Assembly (NCBI RefSeq): GCF_000237325.1 | Contig: NC_017542.1 | Span: 4,002,501 to 4,066,500 of the forward strand | Source of the DNA: Paenibacillus polymyxa M1 | GTDB lineage: Bacteria; Bacillota; Bacilli; Paenibacillales; Paenibacillaceae | Direction of reading: 5' to 3' | DNA: 64,000 nt | Shown here: one piece after another, positions 20,059 to 29,847 of the stretch | Layout: each line of letters starts with the position of its first letter | Position numbering within the stretch: position 1 is the stretch's first letter | Position numbers and translations under genes: made by a program | The notes under the pieces: model-generated | Databases searched by the model: none | What the model saw: only the letters and a program-made list of their open reading frames with translations | What the model was told of the DNA's origin: nothing

Positions 20059-21077
20059 ACTTTTCCTCCCGCTTCAAAAGCTACAGCATGTGCAACACAA
20101 GGAATGCTTTCACCCTGCTGTGTAGTCAAAGGAGATAATAACGCCCCGGTCGCCACGACCAGCACCTTTTGTAGTTCTCCCTTTTCGATCCGCTTTAACA
20201 GATGCCCATAGGTTACAACAGCCGAGCATCCACAACCACTTCCACCTGCAATGACCTTCTTTTGCTTATTGATGTCGTAAATCAGTAAACCGCAATCATT
20301 AAATTCCGTTTGATTCATATCGAATCCATCTTTTTTGAGCAGCTCTTTGGCAATCGGCAGCCCTACAGAGGCTAAATCCCCTGTTACAATAAGATCATAG
20401 TAGCCTGGGTCCCTGCCTGTATCTCGAAAATGAGACAAAAGCGTGTCCGCCGCCGCTGGAGCCATGGCTCCGCCCATATTAAAGGGATCTTTAATGCCCA
20501 TATCCATTACACGCCCAATGGTAGCACAATCCACCACCGTCCCTGACTTCGCATGTCCCACAATGGCCGCACCGGAACCGGTAACAGTATACTGGGCTGT
20601 GGGGGGCTTCTGTGCTCCATATTCATTAGGATAGCGGAATTGCTTTTCCACGGTACAGTTATGGCTGGTTGTACCCGCCATTACGTAGTCGCCCGCCTCT
20701 GAATCCACAATAAGTGCTGCTAAAGCCAAGCTTTCCATCGACGTTGAACAGGCTCCAAAAACGCCTAAATAGGGAATAGCCAGCTTGCTAGCCGAAAATG
20801 AGCTGCTGACAATCTGATTCATCAGATCACCACTGATGAAAAATTGCACTTCCTCTTTGTTTAAATTGGAATTAATTAACGCAAGCTCTGTAGAATGCTC
20901 AATTAATCTTCGTTCCGCCTTTTCCCATGTTTTCTCGTTTATTTCGATATTGTCATAAATATAATCGAAATCTGTGGACAACGGCCCCTCTCCTTCATCC
21001 GGGCCTACAACAGTTGCACTACCAATGATGCGCGGTCTCGACTCAAACTTCCAGGTTTGTCCTCCCTGTCTTCTCAT
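20055..21077 (-). CDS. spoVAD: Stage V sporulation protein AD
   Basis: A 340-aa soluble protein with a thiolase-like fold that binds dipicolinic acid in the SpoVA channel complex. Typical segments are GACSTSMESLALAAL, AGTTSHNCTVEKQFRYP and GGSGCGCSAVV. The start is the ATG at 21077, overlapping the spoVAC stop by ATGA; a longer frame running back through spoVAC is a shadow. Only spoVAC-AD-AE are present here, without spoVAA or spoVAB, as in the short version of the locus. Confidence 0.95.
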   Translation of the reverse strand: MRRQGGQTWKFESRPRIIGSATVVGPDEGEGPLSTDFDYIYDNIEINEKTWEKAERRLIEHSTELALINSNLNKEEVQFFISGDLMNQIVSSSFSASKLAIPYLGVFGACSTSMESLALAALIVDSEAGDYVMAGTTSHNCTVEKQFRYPNEYGAQKPPTAQYTVTGSGAAIVGHAKSGTVVDCATIGRVMDMGIKDPFNMGGAMAPAAADTLLSHFRDTGRDPGYYDLIVTGDLASVGLPIAKELLKKDGFDMNQTEFNDCGLLIYDINKQKKVIAGGSGCGCSAVVTYGHLLKRIEKGELQKVLVVATGALLSPLTTQQGESIPCVAHAVAFEAGGKV

Positions 21078-21583
21078 AAGTGGTTGCCCCCCACACCGAG
21101 GATCGCGTATATAACGCCTACGATAAATGCGGCCACAACACCGAATACGACAACTGAGCCTGCCAGCTTGAACATATTTGCGCCCACTCCAAGTACCAAT
21201 CCCTCGGAACGATACTCCAATGCAGCTGAACACATCGAGTTCGCAAAACCTGTAATCGGTACAGCGGTTCCCGCTCCTGCCCATTGGGCAATCTTATCGT
21301 AGACCCCGATGCAAGTTAATATAACAGACAACAAGATCATCATGGATGCAGTCGGTGCCGCAGCCTCTTTGGCGGGAATATGCATACCTGCCATAAAGGC
21401 TTCCTGGATCGCCTGCCCAATCACACAGATGACGCCTCCAACCAGGAAAGCACGCACACAATTGGCAAATACTTTTCTGGAAGGTTCATGCTTTTGGGAA
21501 ACACTTTGATAGTCTTTCTCATTTATGGACAACGGCGACGAATTGGTACGAAAACCGCGCTGTCCTGACTTAGCTGGCATCAT
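21074..21583 (-). CDS. spoVAC: Stage V sporulation protein AC
   Basis: A 169-aa membrane protein with a soluble N-terminal part (about 45 residues) and four transmembrane helices. Signatures are FLVGGVICVIGQ, GAGTAVPITGFANSM and YRSEGLVLGVGANMFKLAG. In Bacillus SpoVAC acts as a mechanosensitive channel component. It is first of the three spoVA genes; expression in the forespore under sigma-G is expected from the family, but I could not find a convincing sigma-G promoter. Confidence 0.95.
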   Translation of the reverse strand: MMPAKSGQRGFRTNSSPLSINEKDYQSVSQKHEPSRKVFANCVRAFLVGGVICVIGQAIQEAFMAGMHIPAKEAAAPTASMMILLSVILTCIGVYDKIAQWAGAGTAVPITGFANSMCSAALEYRSEGLVLGVGANMFKLAGSVVVFGVVAAFIVGVIYAILGVGGNHL

Positions 21584-21764
21584 TCACCACCCCTTATTCG
21601 TAAGTTCCGCGCTTGGCGGTTCAGATTGCTTGGCTCCTTAACATTATGAGCTTTTAGGGGAAATGTTATGTCAGGAAAATGATATCGTGGACATTCCGTA
21701 CAAATCCATTCATACTGAATACATGACGACCACTGGTTAATTAATAAGGAGTGAGGTATACATC

Positions 21765-22844
21765 ATGGAAGCAAAAACATTGGAATTGTTTAAAACCTTA
21801 ACAGAGTTCCCTTCTATTCCTGGACATGAGCGAGAGCTGCGGGCATGGGTTAAAGAACGAATATCCGGTTATACGGATGAAATCGTGCAGGACCGTTTGG
21901 GCAGTCTTTTTGGTGTGCTACGCGGGCAAGAAAGTGGACCACGTGTAATGGTCGCAGGACATCTGGATGAAGTTGGTTTTATTGTGAATGGCATTACGGA
22001 AAATGGAATGATTCGTTTTCAGCCGGTTGGAGGCTGGTGGAGCCAAGCCATCATGTCACAACGTCTTCAAGTATTGACCCCAAATGGCCCAATCATTGGT
22101 GTAGTTGGATCTGTCTCACCACATTTGCTTGATGAAGCGCAACGCAGCAAGCCGATGGACATCAAGCATATGTACCTGGATATCGGCGTAGACAGCAGAC
22201 AGGAGGCGCAAGATCTGGGGATTGTACCCGGAACGGCTATTGCCCCGATCTGTGACTTCACTCCACTTGCGAATCCCAAAAAAATCATGGCTAAAGCATG
22301 GGACAATCGATATGGTGTAGGCCTGGCGCTTGAGCTGTTGGAGGCATTACATAAGGAAAAGGACCAGCTTCCCAATACATTGTATGCAGGAGCTACTGTG
22401 CAGGAGGAAGTGGGACTGCGCGGTGCGCGCACAGCTGCCAATCTGATTCAGCCGGATATTTTCTTCGCACTGGATTGCAGTGCTGCCAACGATATGGGTG
22501 GAGATCCGAATGCATACGGACAGCTTGGTAAAGGAGCACTGTTGCGGGTATTTGATCCAGGTATGATTACTCACCGCGGGATTGTGGAGTATGTGCAAGA
22601 TATGGCCGATACCCACAAAATCAAGTACCAATATTTTATCTCCACTGGGGGAACGGATGCTGGTCAAGTGCACTTGAGCGGAATTGGTGTGCCATCCACC
22701 GTCATCGGCATATGTGGACGGTACATCCATACTTCCTCGTCCATTATTCATACTGATGATTATGATGCGGCCAAGGAACTGATCATTAAGCTGGTTCAAA
22801 ATCTGGATCGCACAACGCTGAATACCATTATTGAACGAGCTTAA
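21765..22844 (+). CDS. M42-family metallo-aminopeptidase
   Basis: A 359-aa dinuclear metal peptidase of the M42 (glutamyl aminopeptidase/FrvX/YsdC) family. Metal and catalytic residues are seen in AGHLDEVGF (His/Asp about residue 66), [18 protein letters not shown] (the Glu pair), [10 protein letters not shown] and the C-terminal [10 protein letters not shown]. The family forms large tetrahedral dodecamers that trim peptides. It is a stand-alone gene with its own terminator, divergent from spoVAC. The ribosome site AAGGAGTGAGG is good. Confidence 0.93.
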   Translation: MEAKTLELFKTLTEFPSIPGHERELRAWVKERISGYTDEIVQDRLGSLFGVLRGQESGPRVMVAGHLDEVGFIVNGITENGMIRFQPVGGWWSQAIMSQRLQVLTPNGPIIGVVGSVSPHLLDEAQRSKPMDIKHMYLDIGVDSRQEAQDLGIVPGTAIAPICDFTPLANPKKIMAKAWDNRYGVGLALELLEALHKEKDQLPNTLYAGATVQEEVGLRGARTAANLIQPDIFFALDCSAANDMGGDPNAYGQLGKGALLRVFDPGMITHRGIVEYVQDMADTHKIKYQYFISTGGTDAGQVHLSGIGVPSTVIGICGRYIHTSSSIIHTDDYDAAKELIIKLVQNLDRTTLNTIIERA

Positions 22845-22871
22845 GAAGTAACAGAGAATAGGAAGCTATAA

Positions 22872-22915
22872 AAAAACAGTCAAGACACATACAACGTGTA
22901 CTTGACTGTTTCTTT
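22872..22915. terminator. Bidirectional terminator
   Basis: AAACAGTCAAG pairs with CTTGACTGTTT, with A/T runs on both sides, between convergent genes. Confidence 0.85.
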
Positions 22916-22937
22916 AATAGAAGAAAAAATAGAAGAT

Positions 22938-23654
22938 TCAAATTAAATGTTTGTACCGAAGTAAAGCAATAACTACAAGTACAGCTGTTAAAGTAATACA
23001 GATATTTTCTACCTTTGTTCCCTTCCGGGTTCCGGTACTCATTAATCTAAATCGTAGCTTCCATTTGAATGGTGGCAAAGGCTTAATCCCGTTATTCGTC
23101 AAGGAATCTGCCAATAAATGCAGTAAGTACGCTATCCCTCCAGCCAGCCATATGCTATCGCCATGCAAACGTGTCGTACCATAAAGCAGCGCGGTCCATG
23201 CTACTGTGCCATACACCGTGTGCGTCAATCCTCGGTGCGGAACAAGCGTACATATGATCAGCAGACACCCGGCGATATAATTCCACGGTGCATATGATTC
23301 CCCATACCAGGCTAGGCCGATACCAATTAGAAAAATGATAACTTTACGCATAGACCGTGAAGGCATAAAAGAAGCGCTGATCATCAGCAAAGCCAAAACA
23401 AGATTCCAGGGCGGCGGAGCCAAACGGGTGAAAAACACCCAACCCGCAGCCCCAATCATTAGAAGCTGTACGAGTCTAAGCATTTTGTTCGGTAACGCAC
23501 GGCTAACAAGCATGGAGTTAGGCTCGTCAATATCCGGTAGCAATGAACCAACCACAGAGGCTGCCACGGCAGCCGGAGTCACTTCGTATCCACTTAAGGC
23601 TAATACCGACAGGGAGACCCCGGTTCCAATAATTAAATGGGCTCTTCCCATCAT
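22938..23654 (-). CDS. YdjM-like membrane-bound metal-dependent hydrolase (DUF457)
   Basis: A 238-aa membrane protein of the YdjM/DUF457 family. Conserved histidine and aspartate motifs are RAHLIIGTG (residue 3 onward), GSLLPDIDEPNS, HRGLTHTVYG and LLHLLADSLTNNG. These residues are clustered at membrane edges, as in the LexA-regulated E. coli YdjM, whose function is unknown. The start at 23654 is chosen because AAAGGA lies 11 nt upstream; an ATG four codons earlier overlaps that site. Confidence 0.87.
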   Translation of the reverse strand: MMGRAHLIIGTGVSLSVLALSGYEVTPAAVAASVVGSLLPDIDEPNSMLVSRALPNKMLRLVQLLMIGAAGWVFFTRLAPPPWNLVLALLMISASFMPSRSMRKVIIFLIGIGLAWYGESYAPWNYIAGCLLIICTLVPHRGLTHTVYGTVAWTALLYGTTRLHGDSIWLAGGIAYLLHLLADSLTNNGIKPLPPFKWKLRFRLMSTGTRKGTKVENICITLTAVLVVIALLRYKHLI

Positions 23655-24004
23655 GATGCATAACATCCTTTCGTTGCAGCATACACAGAGTCGACATCAC
23701 TCTATTTGAATCAGCATGATTCGATTGTATACGACAATCAAAACGAGAACAATAGTTCGCTTATTCTATTTAAAAGACTTCATCCAAAAGTCCTAGTTTC
23801 GCCCCCATTACTTAACTCTCCCCTTATTTTTTATCTGTACAGCCATTTCTTAAAAAACACCCCATATGGCCTATAGGTAGGTCGATAAATATTTCCAACA
23901 TTTTCTTTTTGCCTCAAAGTCCTATTGTACAATTTGGAATATTAGGTAATATAGTGTTTATATTTACTATATAAATCTATTAAATGAACAAGGAGGAAAT
24001 GATT
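23655..24004. other. Divergent intergenic region before expansin
   Basis: About 350 bp of AT-rich sequence with no gene. A possible expansin promoter is TTGTAC near 23929 with an AT-rich -10 about 17 bp further on, but it is not a strong match. I see no operator or repeat. Confidence 0.4.
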
Positions 24005-24718
24005 ATGCGAGAAAAATATCTGTTTCGAAAGTTCAAAACTATCGGTCTGACATCGTTGCTAAGTGTCGTATTGTTCGCCCTGCCCGCTTCAGCTGCTTGG
24101 AATGATACATACACCGGGTACGCCACATATACAGGATCAGGTTACTCTGGAGGAGCATTACTGCTTGACCCTATCCCTTCTGATGCCAAAATTACAGCGC
24201 TTAACCCCACACAACTGAATTATAACGGAATCAAAGCCGCATTAGCTGGAGCCTATCTAGAAGTTCAAGGCCCCAAAGGAAAAACGACCGTCTATGTAAC
24301 AGATTTATATCCTGAGGGTCCGAGTGGCGCACTTGATCTATCTCCGAATGCCTTCAACCTGATCGGCAATCAAAAGGATGGAAAAATCAATATTTCATGG
24401 AAAGTTGTCAAAGCTCCGGTTAGCGGCAATGTGTCTTACCGCATTAAAGAAGGCAGTAGCCAATGGTGGGCAGCCATTCAAGTACGCAATCATAAATATC
24501 CGGTCTTAAAAATGGAAGTCCAACAAAACGGACAATGGCTCAATCTCGAAAAACAGGATTACAACCACTTTCTGGGTACTAACTTAGGAAAACAGCCTCT
24601 GAAAATACGGATTACGGACATTCGCGGTGTCGTACTGAACGACACCATCCCAGCTCTAGCCGAAAATGGCACAGGCCAAGCCTATATCGTTAAAGGTAAT
24701 GTTCAATTTCCAGACTGA
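24005..24718 (+). CDS. Secreted bacterial expansin (EXLX1/YoaJ type)
   Basis: A 237-aa secreted protein that loosens plant cell walls without hydrolysis and helps root colonisation. A Sec signal peptide (about residues 1-27, cleavage near PASA-AWND) precedes domain D1, a six-stranded double-psi barrel with the catalytic-type Asp in VTDLYPEG and a second Asp in GALDLSPN. Domain D2 is a cellulose-binding fold with the aromatic platform Trp-Trp in GSSQWWAAI and Tyr in KQDYNHF. Length and motifs match Bacillus EXLX1 closely. The start is the ATG at 24005, 8 nt after AGGAGG; upstream in-frame ATGs overlap that site. Confidence 0.95.
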   Translation: MREKYLFRKFKTIGLTSLLSVVLFALPASAAWNDTYTGYATYTGSGYSGGALLLDPIPSDAKITALNPTQLNYNGIKAALAGAYLEVQGPKGKTTVYVTDLYPEGPSGALDLSPNAFNLIGNQKDGKINISWKVVKAPVSGNVSYRIKEGSSQWWAAIQVRNHKYPVLKMEVQQNGQWLNLEKQDYNHFLGTNLGKQPLKIRITDIRGVVLNDTIPALAENGTGQAYIVKGNVQFPD

Positions 24719-24767
24719 TTGAATTGCCGCCTCATCTTTGCTTCTTTTCATTTGAACCAATAAAACC

Positions 24768-24818
24768 GACCGGGAACCGACGCAATCCAGTTTGCGTATA
24801 CGTGTTCTCGGTCTTTTT
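24768..24818 (+). terminator. Terminator of expansin gene
   Basis: GACCGGGAAC pairs with GTTCTCGGTC, closing an inner ACGCA/TGCGT hairpin, followed by TTTTT. Confidence 0.8.
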
Positions 24819-24948
24819 ACGGAAAAATCATTATTTTTCACAAAGAATCGGTTTGTTCACTGTCCTGTTCATAAGATCATACGTATAATGAATACATAAA
24901 TAGGGTGTACTTTACAGCTACGTGCACACAGACAGGAGGCCTGTTCAT

Positions 24949-27210
24949 ATGAGCAATTTCAAAAAGCATCATAAGCTACACAGCAAATTGCTGGTCAGCA
25001 TTACGTTATGTATAACACTAACATTGTTGGTATCCACCACTGTATATTATTTCTACTATATCCGCGTGGAAAAGGAGCAGGCGTTCGAAGCCAATCACAA
25101 TAGCTTGACGTTGAGAAGCAAAGAGGTCATCAACATGACATCTATTGCTCAATCGTTGGCATTCCAAATGTACCGCAGCAGTACCCTATCCAAGCTGTTG
25201 TATTATCCCAAACCCAATGTATATGATGTAACCGCTGCCATGACCGAATTAAATAATTATCTTAACTCCATGCCGTATATTGAATCCATTTATGTGTATA
25301 ACCCTAAAAGTGACACTTTCTACATTGCGTCATCACAAGGCCAAAACGGGTTATTCAGCAAACATGAACTGGCTGATACAGATATCATTCGCGTGCTCGA
25401 TCATTATCAGGACTACAAACCCTTTACGCCTATCCCACGTACGTATCCGTTGCTGTCTGCCTCAGACTCCGGGGCTGGCCTAGAGCAAGCAAGCCCAGAC
25501 ATCGCAGCCTATACGTATTTATGTTATGACGCAATCAACTCGAACGAAGCGATAAATTCGGCAGTGATTGTGAATGTATCGGCGGCCTGGATGAACAAGG
25601 AAATGGCGGCGAGCCCCATCTCAGGCGGGACCGCTTATATTTTAGACGATCAAGGCAGACTGTTATCTGGGACGACGTTGACAGACGAAGCTTTGAACGA
25701 AAAAGAACAGCTATGGCTGCATACCAGAGTCAAAAAACAGGAAACAGGCTATTTTGTAGAAGAATTTCATGGTAAAAGATCACTGATTTCCTATACTTCC
25801 CCGGATGGACTAGGTTGGCAGTATATTAGTGTCACACCGTATGAAAGCGTTATCAAAATGGCGAGTGTTATTCGTAATGCCATGGTACTGATCGCAGCCA
25901 TCATCGGAATGGCAGGATTTGTGGCTTCCTGGCTGCTGTCCAAAATGTTGTATACGCCTATTGGCCAAATTGTTGTGCATATGAATTCACTGGAATCGGA
26001 AAAACGCAACAGTATGTATACGATCCGGCAAAACATTTTACGGAATGTGATTAGGGGAATCCGAAATCTTCCTGCTGGTGAAGAACCGGAACGACTGCGC
26101 GAGCTCGGGATTACGTTCCAGTTCGACAAAGACTATCGCCTTGTACTCCTGCGCATAGATGAATATGCCCGATGGCAAAGCGAGCGTGGACCTGATCTGC
26201 TACCCTACAAGTTTGCAATCATGAATATCGCTTCCGAAATATGCGGGCAGACATACCGGGTGGAAACCGTTGATATGGATGAGGATAGCGTCCTGCTGAT
26301 GCTCAATATTCTAGACCCCGCCGAACATACAGACACGGTACTACTGGAGACCCTATTACGCCAAATACGTGAAGCTTGTTTTGAATATTTGAAGCTGAGT
26401 GTATCACTAACCTACAGCGCGATTACCAGTCAACCAGAACGGCTACATCTGCTGTACCGCCAGGTAGAGAACGCATCTATGCACCGTTTTTTTCAGGGTC
26501 ATGGCTGTATTATTAATGCACGAAACACTACAGATGAAGATGTCCAAAATACTTATGTGTATCCATCGGATAAAGAAAAAAAATTGCTGGATACGCTGCT
26601 ATCTGGTCATACGGAGGATGCGCACCGGATGTTCAAAGATCTGTTGATGCATATGGAGAAATATCCGTTTTCCTCTGTTCGGGTGGCAATATCCCGGCTC
26701 ATCATGAGTGTGAATAATGCCGTTCGGCATATAAGTGAACTCAATGGATTTGCTATCGAATCTAAACCTGAATTACCATCCGCAGATCGATTAGAGACCG
26801 CCGAGGATCTTATTGATCATTACCAATTAGTCTTTGATCAGATTCGCTCCAGTCTAGCGGAAAAACGAAATACGAAGCAAGAACGCTTGGTGCAACAGAT
26901 CAATGAGCGAATGGAACAGGCCTATACAGATCCTAATTTCTGTCTCAATCAGATTGCGGAAGAGTTGGATTTGTCTCCAATTTATGTAAGTAGGCTTTAT
27001 AAGCAACAAACCATGTCTACCATCGTGGACGTCATCCAGCAGCTCCGTATTCGCAAGGCCTGTGAGCTGCTGGAACAGACCGACTGGTCAGTGGCTGACG
27101 TGGCAGAACAAACCGGGTTTGCGAGTAGCTCTTATTTCCACCGTATGTTCAAACGTAGCTTGGGCGTGACGCCCACAGATTTTCGCCGTTCTAAAGCGAA
27201 TGCGCAATAG
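24949..27210 (+). CDS. Membrane-bound AraC-family regulator with Cache-like sensor
   Basis: A 753-aa one-component regulator of a type common in Paenibacillus. TM1 (about residues 12-34) and TM2 (about 300-322) flank an extracellular Cache-like sensor domain. The C-terminal AraC DNA-binding domain (about 650-748) has both helix-turn-helix units (FCLNQIAEELDLSPIYVSRLYK; SVADVAEQTGFASSSYFHRMFK). The RBS is GGAGG before the ATG at 24949. It is convergent with the ABC transporter operon next door, whose solute-binding protein probably feeds the same signal, so I infer it activates that operon. Confidence 0.88.
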   Translation: MSNFKKHHKLHSKLLVSITLCITLTLLVSTTVYYFYYIRVEKEQAFEANHNSLTLRSKEVINMTSIAQSLAFQMYRSSTLSKLLYYPKPNVYDVTAAMTELNNYLNSMPYIESIYVYNPKSDTFYIASSQGQNGLFSKHELADTDIIRVLDHYQDYKPFTPIPRTYPLLSASDSGAGLEQASPDIAAYTYLCYDAINSNEAINSAVIVNVSAAWMNKEMAASPISGGTAYILDDQGRLLSGTTLTDEALNEKEQLWLHTRVKKQETGYFVEEFHGKRSLISYTSPDGLGWQYISVTPYESVIKMASVIRNAMVLIAAIIGMAGFVASWLLSKMLYTPIGQIVVHMNSLESEKRNSMYTIRQNILRNVIRGIRNLPAGEEPERLRELGITFQFDKDYRLVLLRIDEYARWQSERGPDLLPYKFAIMNIASEICGQTYRVETVDMDEDSVLLMLNILDPAEHTDTVLLETLLRQIREACFEYLKLSVSLTYSAITSQPERLHLLYRQVENASMHRFFQGHGCIINARNTTDEDVQNTYVYPSDKEKKLLDTLLSGHTEDAHRMFKDLLMHMEKYPFSSVRVAISRLIMSVNNAVRHISELNGFAIESKPELPSADRLETAEDLIDHYQLVFDQIRSSLAEKRNTKQERLVQQINERMEQAYTDPNFCLNQIAEELDLSPIYVSRLYKQQTMSTIVDVIQQLRIRKACELLEQTDWSVADVAEQTGFASSSYFHRMFKRSLGVTPTDFRRSKANAQ

Positions 27211-27218
27211 GTAACATC

Positions 27219-27257
27219 AAAAAAGCAAGCCTCCAATTTTCTGGAGACTTGCTTTTC
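27219..27257. terminator. Bidirectional terminator
   Basis: AAAAGCAAGCCTCCA pairs with TGGAGACTTGCTTTT with one mismatch. It separates the AraC gene from the convergent ABC operon. Confidence 0.85.
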
Positions 27258-27282
27258 TGCTTTGTATCACTGCTCTTATGTT

Positions 27283-28824
27283 TTACTTGATCCCCTTCTC
27301 CTTCACATAGGCTTTCCATTGTTTTGTATATTCGGTTTGAATTTTCTCTAAGCCAGCTTGGTTCGCCTTTTGCATGAAGGTCTCAAGACCTTGATCAACG
27401 TTGTCGATCAGTCCAGCTTGGAGCGGGTACAGGTATTGCTTCTCAACCTGTTCCAACGCTGCTTTTTCTGCTTGGTAGGTCGTATAATCCTCTGCAAAGC
27501 CGGTAAACAGGTCAGGCTTCTGGATTTTATCCAGCTCAGCAAAAATCTTCTTCACACGGTCAAAACCTGAATCAAATAACATGTATTCCGGGTTACGCCA
27601 AGCCCAGCTGTTCATACCTTCCCGTGAAAATCCATTCGTACTACCGCTACCTATCATTTGATAGTAACCATCTTTGACTTCGTAGTTTTTGCCTTCGATA
27701 CCATATTGCGTAAGCAGGTTATAGCGTTTGTCTGTCACCAGCTTCTCATAAAAGGCCAATGCGCGGGCTGGGTTCGGGCTGCTTTTTGGAATTGCAAAGC
27801 CATTATGAATCGGATGCACCGGAGTTGCATAACCCGTTGTCAGCGGGAATGGATAGTACTCAAGCTTCCAGTCCGGGTGGGATGCTTTGAGCTTAATGAC
27901 CATGTCATTAAAGCGGGTTGGATTGTCGCCGAAAATACTCGCTGCTTTACCAGAAGTGACTTGATCCTGAAGCGTATCTTTTACGTTTAATACGTTTTTA
28001 GGAATGAATCCTTTATCAGCCCAGCGTTTGTAAGTATTCAGCTCTTCTTTTTGTTCATCTGAGCCCCAAAACTTATATACCTCTGTTGGTTTTTCATATT
28101 TGATACCAATGCCATAAGGCAAAGCACCCACACTCTTTGTTACTAATTCGGTATATCGATCATGCAGATTTCCCTTGATATCGCTGTTCAGAGATAAGGT
28201 TTTCATATTTGGTTCATGCTGACGTATCCCATCCATATAAGCCTCGTAACTTTTGATATCGGTCGGTTTAGGCAAATTGTACTTTTCGCGTAAATCCTCA
28301 CGCCATACAAAACCGTTTGTGACATATTCTTTATACGTGCCAGGTACAGTATAAATTTTGCCTCCGATTTTAACCCCATCCCACATATCCTGAGGTACAA
28401 ATTTTTGCAAGGCAGGTGCGGCCTTAGGCAGCAGATCGTCTAACGGCAGGAATGCGCCCTTCTTGGCATAGGCCTGATACTGCGTCCAATCTGCTGTGAA
28501 GATGAGGTCGATAGGCTGACCCGAAGACAATAACAGCTTATATTTTTGATCCCAGTCGGTCCACGTCGTATAGTTAAATTTGACGGTGGCATTCAGATCT
28601 TTTTCTGCCAACTTATTGATCTCTGCCTCAATGGTAGGCAGATCCTTAGGAGCATCACCCAGCATATAAAATTGCAGCTGTACTTTTTGGGATTTATCAT
28701 CCTCTCCATTTGCTTTTTGTGCGCTGTTTCCGCTACCGCCTCCACATCCAGCTAAGAGCGCCATGATGACCATTACTGCAATCAGGATGGACATGCGTTG
28801 TTTTCTTTTCTTTGTGAATGTCAT
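27283..28824 (-). CDS. Extracellular solute-binding lipoprotein (LipO type)
   Basis: A 513-aa lipoprotein that should deliver an oligosaccharide or uronide to the two permeases encoded upstream. The signal peptide ends in the lipobox LLAGC (Cys about residue 26). The mature protein is a family-1 extracellular solute-binding protein with FTADWTQYQAYA and PNPARALAFYEKLV segments, like Bacillus LipO and Paenibacillus polysaccharide-utilisation binding proteins. The start is the ATG at 28824 after AGGGAGGATTCAC. No ATPase is encoded; these systems normally share an MsmX-type ATPase. Confidence 0.9.
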   Translation of the reverse strand: MTFTKKRKQRMSILIAVMVIMALLAGCGGGSGNSAQKANGEDDKSQKVQLQFYMLGDAPKDLPTIEAEINKLAEKDLNATVKFNYTTWTDWDQKYKLLLSSGQPIDLIFTADWTQYQAYAKKGAFLPLDDLLPKAAPALQKFVPQDMWDGVKIGGKIYTVPGTYKEYVTNGFVWREDLREKYNLPKPTDIKSYEAYMDGIRQHEPNMKTLSLNSDIKGNLHDRYTELVTKSVGALPYGIGIKYEKPTEVYKFWGSDEQKEELNTYKRWADKGFIPKNVLNVKDTLQDQVTSGKAASIFGDNPTRFNDMVIKLKASHPDWKLEYYPFPLTTGYATPVHPIHNGFAIPKSSPNPARALAFYEKLVTDKRYNLLTQYGIEGKNYEVKDGYYQMIGSGSTNGFSREGMNSWAWRNPEYMLFDSGFDRVKKIFAELDKIQKPDLFTGFAEDYTTYQAEKAALEQVEKQYLYPLQAGLIDNVDQGLETFMQKANQAGLEKIQTEYTKQWKAYVKEKGIK

Positions 28825-28856
28825 GTGAATCCTCCCTTTGAAATGGTAGTCCGTTT

Positions 28857-28871
28857 TAATAAAACGCTTAC
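28857..28871. promoter_or_regulatory. Cre-like (CcpA) site before binding-protein gene
   Basis: On the minus strand TTGTAAGCGTTTTA matches the cre consensus apart from the final C. It lies 33-47 bp upstream of the solute-binding-protein start. Carbon catabolite control is inferred. Confidence 0.45.
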
Positions 28872-28935
28872 AAAAAGTGCTGCTTGGATGGCACGCCGTC
28901 AGCACGTCATGCCATCACAGCTCTATAGTACCGCT

Positions 28936-29829
28936 TTATCCTTTTACCGCACCAATGGTCAATCCCTTGACAAAGTAACGCTGAATGAACGGGTACAGTA
29001 GCAAAATGGGACCCGTAACCACGATCGCCATTGCCATTTTGGTCGACTCTGTCGGCATATCGTTGGAAAGGGACACGCCGGTACCTGCACCCATTTGAGC
29101 AATAAATTGCATGGAGTTAATTACATTATACAGATAATATTGCAACTGGTATTTGTGCGGGTCATTAATAAAGAGTGAGGATGAGAACCAGTCATTCCAG
29201 TAAGCCAAGGCCAGAAACAGCCCCACAGTGGCAATACCCGGTGTAGATAAAGGCAGTACAATTCGATAATAAATTTTAAAATCACCCGCACCATCAATTT
29301 TAGCAGACTCGAACAGCTCTTCCGGCATGGAGGAACGAATGAAATTTTTCATCAAAATAATCAGAAATGGAGTCATCAATCCCGGAAAAATAAGCACCGT
29401 ATACGTATCTAGCAGCCCTAAATACTTCGTCAGCATAATGTACCAAGGTACCAATCCGCCTCCAAACAACGTCGTAAAGTAAATATAGAATGAAAACGCA
29501 TTGCGGTATTTAAAATCTTTACGCGCCAGCACATATCCGGCCATCGTCATCAGGAACAGGCCCAGCGTCGTGCCTACAACCGTGGTAAAAATCGTCACCC
29601 CGTACGCCCTTAACACCTCTTCAGGAAAGGTGAACACCGTCCGGTATCCTTCCAGCGAGAATTGCTGTGGAATAAAGTGATAACCATCCCTGATAATCGA
29701 TTCATTACTGGTTAGTGAAGCCGAGATAATAAGTAGGAACGGGAGTAAACAAGCAATGGATGCCACAATGATAACCACATAAGAAATGACTTTAAAAATC
29801 CGAGTGTATACATCCTCTTTGATCGCCAT
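28936..29829 (-). CDS. Carbohydrate ABC transporter permease (YtcP type)
   Basis: A 297-aa inner-membrane permease with six predicted transmembrane helices and the EAA loop (EELFESAKIDGAGDFKIYYRIVLPLS, about residues 180-205). The C-terminal GLTIGAVKG is typical of this YtcP/LplC subgroup. It pairs with the LplB-type permease immediately upstream, 18 nt away, and the binding protein downstream. Confidence 0.92.
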   Translation of the reverse strand: MAIKEDVYTRIFKVISYVVIIVASIACLLPFLLIISASLTSNESIIRDGYHFIPQQFSLEGYRTVFTFPEEVLRAYGVTIFTTVVGTTLGLFLMTMAGYVLARKDFKYRNAFSFYIYFTTLFGGGLVPWYIMLTKYLGLLDTYTVLIFPGLMTPFLIILMKNFIRSSMPEELFESAKIDGAGDFKIYYRIVLPLSTPGIATVGLFLALAYWNDWFSSSLFINDPHKYQLQYYLYNVINSMQFIAQMGAGTGVSLSNDMPTESTKMAMAIVVTGPILLLYPFIQRYFVKGLTIGAVKG

Positions 29830-29847
29830 CCGTTTCGGTCCTCCTTT